Shown here piece after piece: positions 50,325 to 57,476 of a DNA stretch of 64,000 nucleotides. The stretch comes from Kribbella steppae (GTDB lineage Bacteria > Actinomycetota > Actinomycetes > Propionibacteriales > Kribbellaceae), in assembly GCF_004342025.1 (NCBI RefSeq), contig NZ_SLWN01000005.1, positions 517,481-581,480 of the forward strand. Direction: 5' to 3'. The notes beneath the pieces are model-generated. The model saw only the letters and a list, made by a program, of their open reading frames with translations. It was not told the origin of the DNA and searched no databases. The translations under genes were made by a program, and so were the position numbers. Within the stretch, counting starts at the first letter, position 1. Every line of letters starts with the position of its first letter.

Positions 50325-51761
50325 CTAGAGGATGTCACCCGGGCTGTAGGCGGCGGCTTCGGGGTGGCGCTTGGCGAGTTCGTCGATCGCGGCGACGACG
50401 GTGTTCACCTGGTCGACGGCCGCGCCGGTGAAGGACAGCGGCTCCCCGACGATGCCGACGATCTGCTCCTCGCTGAGGCCCAGCCGGCCATCTGCGCCGA
50501 GGCGGTGGAACAGGTCGTTCTCCGCCAGCCCCTTGCGCAGGTCGAGGGCGGTCGCGACCGCGTGCTCCTTGATCACCTCGTGCGCGGTCTCCCGGCCGAC
50601 GCCGTTCTTCACCGCGGCCATCAGCACCTTGGTCGTGGTCAGGAACGGCAGGTACCGCTCCAGCTCCCGGCTGACCACGGCCGGGTACACCCCGAACTCG
50701 TCCAGCACGGTCAGGAACGTCTCGAACAACCCGTCCAGGGCGAAGAACGCGTCCGGCAGAGCCACCCGCCGTACGACGGAACAGAAGACGTCACCCTCGT
50801 TCCACTGGTTGCCGGCCAGCTCGCCCGCCATCGAGGCATACCCGCGCAGGATCACCGCCAGGCCGTTCACCCGCTCGCACGACCGGGTGTTCATCTTGTG
50901 CGGCATCGCCGAGGACCCGACCTGGCCCTCCTTGAACCCCTCGGTGACCAGCTCGTGCCCGGCCATCAGCCGGATCGTGGTCGCGAGGCTCGACGGCCCC
51001 GCTGCCAGCTGGACCAGCGCCGAAACGACGTCGTAGTCGAGGGATCGCGGATACACCTGACCGACACTCGTCAGCGTCCGGCTGAACCCGAGGTGCTCGG
51101 CGATGCCGGACTCCAGCTGCGCCAGCTTGGCCGAGTCGCCGCCGAACAGGTCCAGCATGTCTTGCGACGTACCGACCGGGCCCTTGATCCCGCGCAGCGG
51201 GTACCGCTCGATCAGCTCCTCGATCCGGGCGATCGCCACCAGCAGCTCGTCCGCGGCCGACGCGAACCGCTTGCCCAGCGTGGTCGCCTGCGCGGCGACG
51301 TTGTGCGAACGCCCGGTCAGCACCAGCGCCGCATGGTCGGCCGCCTTCTGTCCCAGCCGTACGGCGGCGGCCACCGCGCGATCGCGGACGAGCTCGAGCC
51401 CGGCCCGGATCTGCAGCTGCTCGACGTTCTCGGTCAGGTCCCGGCTCGTCATGCCCTTGTGGATGTGCTCGTGCCCGGCGAGTGCGCTGAACTCCTCGAT
51501 CCGCGCCTTCACGTCGTGCCGGGTGACCCGCTCCCGGGCCGCGATCGACTCCAGGTCGACCTGCTCCAGCACCCGCTCGTAGTCCTCGACCACGCCGTCC
51601 GGTACGGCGACGCCCAGGTCCTTCTGCGCCTTCAGCACCGCCACCCACAGCCGCCGCTCGAGCACGATCTTGTGCTCCGGCGACCACAGCTGAGCCATCG
51701 ACAGGCTGGCGTAACGCGACGCGAGAACGTTAGGAATCCGGGGCTTACTCGAGCTGGGCAC
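50325..51761 (-). CDS. purB: Adenylosuccinate lyase
   Basis: A 478-residue fumarase/aspartase-superfamily enzyme that releases fumarate from SAICAR and from adenylosuccinate. The superfamily signature is GSSAMPHKMNTRSCE, and active-site HEHIHKGMTSRDLTE and TGRSHNVAAQATTLG are present. The start MPSSSKPRIPNVLASRYAS is typical for actinobacteria. Copy B of the dispersed inverted repeat lies between it and purD. Two small membrane genes follow. Confidence 0.95.
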   Translation of the reverse strand: MPSSSKPRIPNVLASRYASLSMAQLWSPEHKIVLERRLWVAVLKAQKDLGVAVPDGVVEDYERVLEQVDLESIAARERVTRHDVKARIEEFSALAGHEHIHKGMTSRDLTENVEQLQIRAGLELVRDRAVAAAVRLGQKAADHAALVLTGRSHNVAAQATTLGKRFASAADELLVAIARIEELIERYPLRGIKGPVGTSQDMLDLFGGDSAKLAQLESGIAEHLGFSRTLTSVGQVYPRSLDYDVVSALVQLAAGPSSLATTIRLMAGHELVTEGFKEGQVGSSAMPHKMNTRSCERVNGLAVILRGYASMAGELAGNQWNEGDVFCSVVRRVALPDAFFALDGLFETFLTVLDEFGVYPAVVSRELERYLPFLTTTKVLMAAVKNGVGRETAHEVIKEHAVATALDLRKGLAENDLFHRLGADGRLGLSEEQIVGIVGEPLSFTGAAVDQVNTVVAAIDELAKRHPEAAAYSPGDIL

Positions 51762-51786
51762 GGCCCCATTCTCCCAGACCGGTGCG

Positions 51787-51893
51787 GAAGGACAGGAGGT
51801 GTCCGTCAGAACGGACGCCGGCTGCCGGCCGCCGAGGCTCGCGGCGCCGCTGACAAGGCAGCCAGCGCCGACTACCTCCTGTCGTTCGGTCCC
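51787..51893. repeat. Dispersed long inverted repeat, copy B
   Basis: The right arm ACTACCTCCTGTCGTTCGGT (51871-51890) continues CCC and matches copy A's right arm at 22 of 23 positions. The left arm GAAGGACAGGAGGT (51787-51800) matches copy A's left arm over its core and pairs with the right arm imperfectly. The centre holds two further hairpins: GTCCGT-CAGA-ACGGAC (51801-51816) and GGCTGCC/GGCAGCC (51820-51826, 51857-51863). It lies between purD and purB. Confidence 0.7.
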
Positions 51894-51895
51894 TC

Positions 51896-53173
51896 TCAGA
51901 CGGTGATCTCTCCGCGGGCTGCCTTGAGGGCGATGTCGGTGCGGTGCTGGGAGCCCTTGATCCGGATCTGGCCGATGGCGGCGTACGCGCGCTGCCGGGC
52001 CTCGTCGAGGTCCTTGCCGGTCGCGCTGACCGCGAGGACGCGGCCGCCGGACGTGACGAGTTCGTCGTCCTCGAGCGCCGTACCGGCGTGGAAGACGCGG
52101 ACATCGTCCACCTCGGCCTGGTCGATGCCGGTGATCACGTCACCCTTGCGCGGGTTGGCCGGGTACTTCTTCGCCGCGACCACGACCGTCACGGCGGCGG
52201 CACTCCTCCAGCTGAGCGGCCCGTGGTCGGTCAGCTTGCCCGTCGCGGCGGCGTACAGGAGACCGCCCAGCGGGGTCTTGAGGAGCGGCAGCAGCGCCTG
52301 CGTCTCCGGGTCACCGAAGCGGCAGTTGAACTCGATCACCCGAAGACCGCGCGACGTCAGGGCGAGACCGGCGTACAGCAGGCCGCTGAACGGCATGCCG
52401 CGGCGGCGCAGTTCGTCCACGGTCGGCTGGAGCACCTTCTCGGTGATCTCCTCGACCAGCTTTTCCGGTGCCCAGGGCAACGGTGTGTAGGCGCCCATGC
52501 CACCGGTGTTCGGGCCTTCGTCGTTGTCGGCCAGCCGCTTGAAGTCCTGGGCGGGCTGCATCGGGAGCACCGTCGTACCGTCGGTGATCGCGAACAGCGA
52601 CACCTCCGGGCCGTCCAGGAACTCCTCGATCAGCACCTGCTCGCACCCGGCCGCGTGCGCCAGCGCCTCGTCCCGGTCCGAGGTGACGACGACACCCTTG
52701 CCGGCGGCCAGACCGTCGTCCTTGACCACGTACGGCGGCCCGAACGCGTCGATCGCCTCGGCGGCCTCCTCGGGCGTCGTACACACGTAGGCCCGGCCGG
52801 TCGGCACACTCGCCGCGGCCATCACGTCCTTGGCGAACGCCTTCGACCCCTCGATCTGGGCGGAGTCCTTGGACGGACCGAAGACGGCGATCCCGGCCTC
52901 GCGCAGCGGGTCGGCCAGTCCGGCCACCAGCGGCGCCTCCGGCCCCACCACGACCAGGTCGGCGCCGAACTCTGTCGCCAGCGCCACGACCGCATCGTGG
53001 TCGGCGATGTCCACCGAACGGCAAACGATCGTTTGCCCGTCGTGCCCCGGCTGCAAAACGGCGATGCCAGGGTTACCCGGGGCCGCCACGATGTCCCGGA
53101 CCTCAGGGTCCTGGGCCAGCGCCCAGACCAATGCGTGTTCGCGGCCACCCGAGCCGATCACCAAGACCTTCAC
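51896..53173 (-). CDS. purD: Phosphoribosylamine-glycine ligase (GAR synthetase)
   Basis: A 425-residue ATP-grasp ligase forming GAR from phosphoribosylamine, glycine and ATP. Motifs: VLVIGSGGREHALVWAL at the N-terminus, YVVKDDGLAAGKGVVVT (ATP grasp), FLDGPEVSLFA, DNDEGPNTGGMGAYTP and the metal site EFNCRFGDPETQ. Full length. First purine gene on this strand; purB follows after 134 bp containing a long palindrome, so the two may be expressed separately. Confidence 0.97.
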   Translation of the reverse strand: MKVLVIGSGGREHALVWALAQDPEVRDIVAAPGNPGIAVLQPGHDGQTIVCRSVDIADHDAVVALATEFGADLVVVGPEAPLVAGLADPLREAGIAVFGPSKDSAQIEGSKAFAKDVMAAASVPTGRAYVCTTPEEAAEAIDAFGPPYVVKDDGLAAGKGVVVTSDRDEALAHAAGCEQVLIEEFLDGPEVSLFAITDGTTVLPMQPAQDFKRLADNDEGPNTGGMGAYTPLPWAPEKLVEEITEKVLQPTVDELRRRGMPFSGLLYAGLALTSRGLRVIEFNCRFGDPETQALLPLLKTPLGGLLYAAATGKLTDHGPLSWRSAAAVTVVVAAKKYPANPRKGDVITGIDQAEVDDVRVFHAGTALEDDELVTSGGRVLAVSATGKDLDEARQRAYAAIGQIRIKGSQHRTDIALKAARGEITV

Positions 53174-53249
53174 GGGCCATCAGCCTAGTGCACCTGGCGC
53201 GTGCTTCGGTCCGCGCGGCCCTGCGCAGTGGTATGACTGCGGACTGACT

Positions 53250-53264
53250 GGAGGTAAGTGATTG
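53250..53264 (+). promoter_or_regulatory. Strong RBS defining a TTG start
   Basis: GGAGGTAA (53250-53257) precedes TTG 53262, with 7 nt between GGAGG and the start codon. No ATG or GTG with comparable spacing exists, so the rare TTG is accepted as the start of the permease gene. Confidence 0.65.
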
Positions 53265-54179
53265 ACTACACGTACGGTTTCGGCCGCCAACGGCCGCCGC
53301 CCCACACCTGCGTCGTTGCTGTCCTGGCTGATGCTCGTGCCGTGCCTGCTGGTGTTCGCACTGTTCATCGTCTGGCCGCTCGGCAAATCCGTCTCACTGT
53401 CGCTGCACGGCTCCGACCTGTTCGGCCGGCCGGACGCGTTCGTCGGGCTGCAGCACTACCGCGACATGCTCGGGTCGGCGGACTTCCGGCACACGCTGGC
53501 GGTGACGTTCGGGTTCGTGCTGCTGACGGTGATCCCCGGCGTCCTCGGCGGGCTGGCGATCGTGCTGCTGCTCGAGCAGCACATCAAGGGCATCCGGGTC
53601 TTCCGGACCGCGTTCGCCTTGCCGTTCGCGTTCTCGGTCGCCAGCGCGTCCGTCATCTTCGCCACCATCTACAACCCGGCGATCGGGCTCGCGAACGGCC
53701 TGCTCGGCCGCGTCGGCATCGAACCGATCGGCTGGCTGACCGACCCCTCCTGGGCACTCATCAGCGTCTCCATCACCACGGTCTGGATGAGCATCGGCTA
53801 CAACGTGCTGGTCCTGTCCGCGGGGATCGGCGCGATCCCGGCCGAGATCAACGAGGCGGCGACCCTGGACGGCGCCGGCGGCTGGCGGGCGTCATGGCAC
53901 ATCACCGTCCCGATGCTCGGCCCACAACTCTTCTTCCTGATCGTGATCTCGACGATCCAGTCGCTGCAGGGCTTCGGCCAGATCAAGATCCTCACCCCCG
54001 AGGGCGGTCCGGAGCAGTCGACCAAGACGCTCGTCTACTCGATCTACCACACCGCCTTCGCGAACAACGCCAGTGACTTCGGCGCCGCGTCGGCCCAGGC
54101 GATCGTGCTGCTGGTCATCCTGCTCGCCTGTACGGCGGTCCAGTTCGGCTTGCTGGAGAGGCGGGTGCACTACAAATGA
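53262..54179 (+). CDS. Sugar/glycerol-phosphate ABC permease, UgpA type
   Basis: A 305-residue membrane subunit with six helices, starting LSWLMLVPCLLVFALFIVWP, then FVGLQHYRDML, and an EAA loop IPAEINEAATLDGAGGWRAS. The Ugp label is tentative and rests on the binding protein. TTG start as argued from the RBS. Its stop overlaps the next permease start as ATGA. No ATPase gene is in the operon. Confidence 0.92.
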   Translation: MTTRTVSAANGRRPTPASLLSWLMLVPCLLVFALFIVWPLGKSVSLSLHGSDLFGRPDAFVGLQHYRDMLGSADFRHTLAVTFGFVLLTVIPGVLGGLAIVLLLEQHIKGIRVFRTAFALPFAFSVASASVIFATIYNPAIGLANGLLGRVGIEPIGWLTDPSWALISVSITTVWMSIGYNVLVLSAGIGAIPAEINEAATLDGAGGWRASWHITVPMLGPQLFFLIVISTIQSLQGFGQIKILTPEGGPEQSTKTLVYSIYHTAFANNASDFGAASAQAIVLLVILLACTAVQFGLLERRVHYK

Positions 54180-55090
54180 GGCTGCGTCGTTCTGTGGGTC
54201 TGCGTCGTTCTGTCAGTCTGCGTCGCCCCGTGAGTCCGCGTCGTCCCGTGAGCTTGGGTCGCTTGGCGACGTACGTCGTACTGATCCTGGCTGCGCTCAC
54301 CGTCGTGTTCCCCGTGTACTACGTCATCGCCGGCTCGATCATGTCGCCCGGGCAGATCTCGTCGTACCCGCCGGATCTGTTCCCGCACGGGATCTTCACC
54401 GGCAACTACGAGGGTGCCTCGTCGTCCGGTACGCCGATCGGGCAGCAGTACGTCAACTCGATCCTCCAGACGTCCGTCATCACGCTGTCGCAGTTGATCA
54501 CCAGCGTGCTGGCGGCGTACGCGTTCGCCTTCATGCGGATGTGGGGACGGACGCTGCTGTTCGGCCTGTTCCTGGCCACCTTGATGGTGCCGTGGGAGTC
54601 GATCGTGCTGCCGAACTACCTGACCATCACCGGCTGGGAACTCGGTGGTCAGCGGCTCACCGCGTCGTACGCCGGGACGATGATCGCGCTGGTGCTGCCG
54701 TTCCTGGCCAACGCGTTCGGCGTGTTTCTGCTGCGGCAGTCGTTCCTGCAGTTCCCGACCGAGCTCCGGGACGCGGCGACGATCGACGGCTGCGGGCACT
54801 GGCGGTTCCTGCGCCAGATCCTGCTGCCGCTGAACAAGCCGGCCCTGATGGCGGTCGGGCTGTACGTCTTCCTGTCCGCCTGGAACCAGTTCTTCTGGCC
54901 GCTGCTGATCGGTGACTCGGCTTCCCGCCGCACCTTGCAGATCGGCATCAGCCAGCTGAACGACGCCGAGGCCGCCGACCCGGGGCTGATCCTGGCCGGC
55001 GTCACTCTGTCCATCCTTCCCACCCTGGCCATCGTGATCTTCGGCCAGCGCTTCATCGTCCGCGGTCTCACCGCGGGCGCGATTCGTTGA
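54176..55090 (+). CDS. ABC permease, UgpE type, with repeat-built N-terminus
   Basis: A 304-residue permease with six helices and the EAA loop FPTELRDAATIDGCGHWRFL. The first 28 residues are unusual: four hexapeptide repeats LRRSVG, LRRSVS, LRRPVS, PRRPVS, encoded by an 18-bp tandem DNA repeat (54182-54253). They give a strongly basic cytoplasmic tail before helix 1 (LATYVVLILAALTVVFPVYY). A later start is not obvious, since ATG 54176 overlaps the previous stop. The repeats look like a recent slippage expansion. Confidence 0.9.
   Translation: MRLRRSVGLRRSVSLRRPVSPRRPVSLGRLATYVVLILAALTVVFPVYYVIAGSIMSPGQISSYPPDLFPHGIFTGNYEGASSSGTPIGQQYVNSILQTSVITLSQLITSVLAAYAFAFMRMWGRTLLFGLFLATLMVPWESIVLPNYLTITGWELGGQRLTASYAGTMIALVLPFLANAFGVFLLRQSFLQFPTELRDAATIDGCGHWRFLRQILLPLNKPALMAVGLYVFLSAWNQFFWPLLIGDSASRRTLQIGISQLNDAEAADPGLILAGVTLSILPTLAIVIFGQRFIVRGLTAGAIR
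54182..54253 (+). repeat. 18-bp tandem repeat, four copies
   Basis: Units at 54182, 54200, 54218 and 54236 follow CTGCGTCGTTCTGTSAGT with small changes; the first two differ only at two bases. Being a multiple of three, gain or loss keeps the reading frame of the permease gene. Confidence 0.85.
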
Positions 55091-55107
55091 ACAGAAAGGT
55101 GGTTGTC

Positions 55108-56508
55108 ATGCGCTCCATACAACGTCGTACGGCGGCGTCTCTGCTGGCCGTCGTCGCCTTGCTCGCAGCCGGTTGTGGCAGCAGCGACTCCGGCTCGGAC
55201 TCCGCGAGCGGCGCACTCGATGCGCCCGGCGCGGACGCGCTGGAGAAGGCGACGGGCGTCACGAAGGTCACCTTCTGGCACGGGATGAAGGGCGCCAACG
55301 GCGAGGCCGTCGACAAACTGGTGAAGGCGTTCAACGCCGCCAACACCGGCAAGATCGAGGTCACCGCGGTCTACCAGGGTGACTACGACGACACGATCAC
55401 GAAGTACAAGACCTCCGTGCAGCAGGGCAACACTCCGTCCGTCGTCCAGATCTACGACATCGGCTCGCGGTTCATGATCGACTCCAAGCAGACCGTGCAG
55501 GTGCAGAAGTTCGCCGACAAGGACGGCTACACGCTGGACTCGATCGAGCCGAACATCGCGAACTACTACTCGATCGACGGCGCGCTGAACTCGATGCCGT
55601 TCAACACGTCGATGCCGTTGCTCTACATCAACAAAGAGGCCTTCGTGAAGGCCGGTCTCGATCCGAACAAGCCGCCGACGAATCTCGACGAGATCATGGC
55701 GGCGGCGAAGAAGCTGACCATCAAGCAGGGCGGGAAGACCGTCCAGTACGGCTTCAACGCGGCGATCTACGGATGGTTCGTCGAGCAGCTGATCGCCCAG
55801 TCCGGGACGACGTACTGCGACAACGAGAACGGGCGCAAGGATCTGGCCACCAAGGTCGAGTTCGACGGTGACCCCGGGGTCAAGGTGGCGACCTGGTACC
55901 AGCAGATGGTCAAGCAGGGCCTGATGCCGAATACCGGCAAGAAGACCGACGACGCCCAGGCGGTATTCAAGTCCGGTACGTCGGCCATGCACCTGGAGTC
56001 GACCGGGTCGCTGCGCGGCTACCTGGAGGCGGCGAAGGGCAAGTTCACCGTGATGACCGCGCCGTTCCCGAAGCTGACCGCGGCCGACGCCGGCGGCCCG
56101 ATCATCGGTGGCGCGTCGCTGTGGATCGACGGCCCGGGTCACTCGGACGCCGAGAAGCGCGCCTCCTGGGAGTTCGTGAAGTTCGCCTCGTCGCCGGAGC
56201 AGCAGGCGTTGTGGCACACCGGGACCGGCTACTTCCCGATCAACAAGAAGGCGCTCGATCTCCCGGTGGACAAGGCGTGGGTGGCGCAGTACCCGCAGTT
56301 CACCACCGCGATCACTCAGCTCCACAACACCAAGCCGACCAACCCCTCCTCCGGCTGCATCCTGGGCGTCATGCCGCAGGCCCGCAAGGCCGCCGAGGAC
56401 GGCCTGGAGAAGTCAGTCCTGGGCACCGACCCGGCCCAGGCCATGAAGGCCGCCGCCGAATCCATCAAGCCCCAGATCGACCAGTACAACAAAACAGTCA
56501 AGAAGTAG
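55108..56508 (+). CDS. Extracellular solute-binding lipoprotein, UgpB type
   Basis: A 466-residue lipoprotein. The signal ends in the lipobox LLAAGC (Cys23), followed by a Ser/Asp/Gly linker. The mature protein begins KVTFWHGMKGANGEAVDKLV and includes MPFNTSMPLLYINKEAF and GGASLWIDG, a pattern seen in UgpB-like sn-glycerol-3-phosphate or disaccharide binders. ATG 55108 is preferred over TTG 55087 because AAAGGTGG precedes it. Last gene of a permease-permease-binding protein operon, an inverted order compared with the usual binding-protein-first layout. Confidence 0.92.
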   Translation: MRSIQRRTAASLLAVVALLAAGCGSSDSGSDSASGALDAPGADALEKATGVTKVTFWHGMKGANGEAVDKLVKAFNAANTGKIEVTAVYQGDYDDTITKYKTSVQQGNTPSVVQIYDIGSRFMIDSKQTVQVQKFADKDGYTLDSIEPNIANYYSIDGALNSMPFNTSMPLLYINKEAFVKAGLDPNKPPTNLDEIMAAAKKLTIKQGGKTVQYGFNAAIYGWFVEQLIAQSGTTYCDNENGRKDLATKVEFDGDPGVKVATWYQQMVKQGLMPNTGKKTDDAQAVFKSGTSAMHLESTGSLRGYLEAAKGKFTVMTAPFPKLTAADAGGPIIGGASLWIDGPGHSDAEKRASWEFVKFASSPEQQALWHTGTGYFPINKKALDLPVDKAWVAQYPQFTTAITQLHNTKPTNPSSGCILGVMPQARKAAEDGLEKSVLGTDPAQAMKAAAESIKPQIDQYNKTVKK

Positions 56509-56524
56509 CAGCTCTCTGTAGTTG

Positions 56525-56557
56525 GCAGCCGCCCGGAGAAATTCTCCGGGCGGCTGC
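56525..56557 (+). terminator. Hairpin terminator after the Ugp-like operon
   Basis: CAGCCGCCCGGAG (56526-56538) and CTCCGGGCGGCTG (56544-56556) form a perfect 13-bp stem with the loop AAATT, extended by one more pair, 17 bp past the stop. No U-run, but very stable. Confidence 0.75.
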
Positions 56558-56610
56558 TGTCGATCTGGGTGGTTCTGTTCGTGTAGGAGGTAGAAGAGAG
56601 GAGCTGTCAG

Positions 56611-57456
56611 ATGGCTGAGATTCTGCTCGAAGGGCTCGTGATCGGGGAGTCGGCGCGGTGGCACGACGGACGCTTGTGGTGCTCGAACTGGGGTGCGCAG
56701 GAGATTCTCGCCGTCGATGCGTCCGGCAAGCGCGAGGTGATGGCCCGCGTGCCGACCACTCTCCCGTTCTCGATCGACTGGCTCCCGGACGGCCGTCTGC
56801 TGGTGGTCTCCGGGCCGGAAGGGCTGCTGCTTCGGCAGGAGGCCTCTGGCGACCTGGTCACGCATGCGGACATGTCGTCGTACGGCGGTCTGAACGAGAT
56901 CGTCGTCGACGGCCGCGGCAACGTCTACGTCAACGGCGGCTGCGACTTCCAGCCGGGTGAGGGCGAGCGGCCCGGGTTCATCCTGCTGCTCACTCCCGAC
57001 GGTTCGGTACGACGGGTGGCCGACGAATTGGCCTTCCCGAACGGCATGGTGATCACGCCGGACAACTCGATCCTGATCATCGCGGAGTCGTTCGGCGGCG
57101 TACTGACGGCGTACGACATCGCCGGCGACGGCAGCCTGTCCAACCGCCGCGTGTGGGCACCGCACCCCGGCGACGGCATGTGCATGGACGAATCGGGCGC
57201 CATCTGGACCCCTGGCTGGACCGAACAGGGCGAGTCAGCCTGCCTCCGTATCGCCGAAGGCGGCGAGATCCTCGAGACAGTCCCGTTGGAACACGCCGGC
57301 TTCGCCTGCACCCTGGGCGACGGCACCCTCTACATGCTTACAGCCGACTGGCACATGCAGGAGTCCTTCGACGCCAACCTCGACCGCCTCCTCTCCACCG
57401 CCACCGGCCGCGTGTTGACCCACGACGTCCACATACCCAAGGCCGGCTGGCCGTGA
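56611..57456 (+). CDS. SMP-30/gluconolactonase family lactonase
   Basis: A 281-residue six-bladed beta-propeller hydrolase of sugar lactones. The metal ligands of the family appear as Glu13 (IGESARWHDG), the Asn of LAFPNGMVITPDNS and the Asp of HPGDGMCMDESGAIW; LNEIVVDGRGNVYVN is the blade-2 motif. It probably hydrolyses a sugar-acid lactone produced from the substrate imported by the upstream transporter. An AGGAGGTAG tract lies 18 nt upstream with GAGAGGAG nearer. Separate transcript from the transporter because a strong terminator lies between. Confidence 0.88.
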   Translation: MAEILLEGLVIGESARWHDGRLWCSNWGAQEILAVDASGKREVMARVPTTLPFSIDWLPDGRLLVVSGPEGLLLRQEASGDLVTHADMSSYGGLNEIVVDGRGNVYVNGGCDFQPGEGERPGFILLLTPDGSVRRVADELAFPNGMVITPDNSILIIAESFGGVLTAYDIAGDGSLSNRRVWAPHPGDGMCMDESGAIWTPGWTEQGESACLRIAEGGEILETVPLEHAGFACTLGDGTLYMLTADWHMQESFDANLDRLLSTATGRVLTHDVHIPKAGWP

Positions 57457-57476
57457 CGTCTATACGTCGGTACAGC

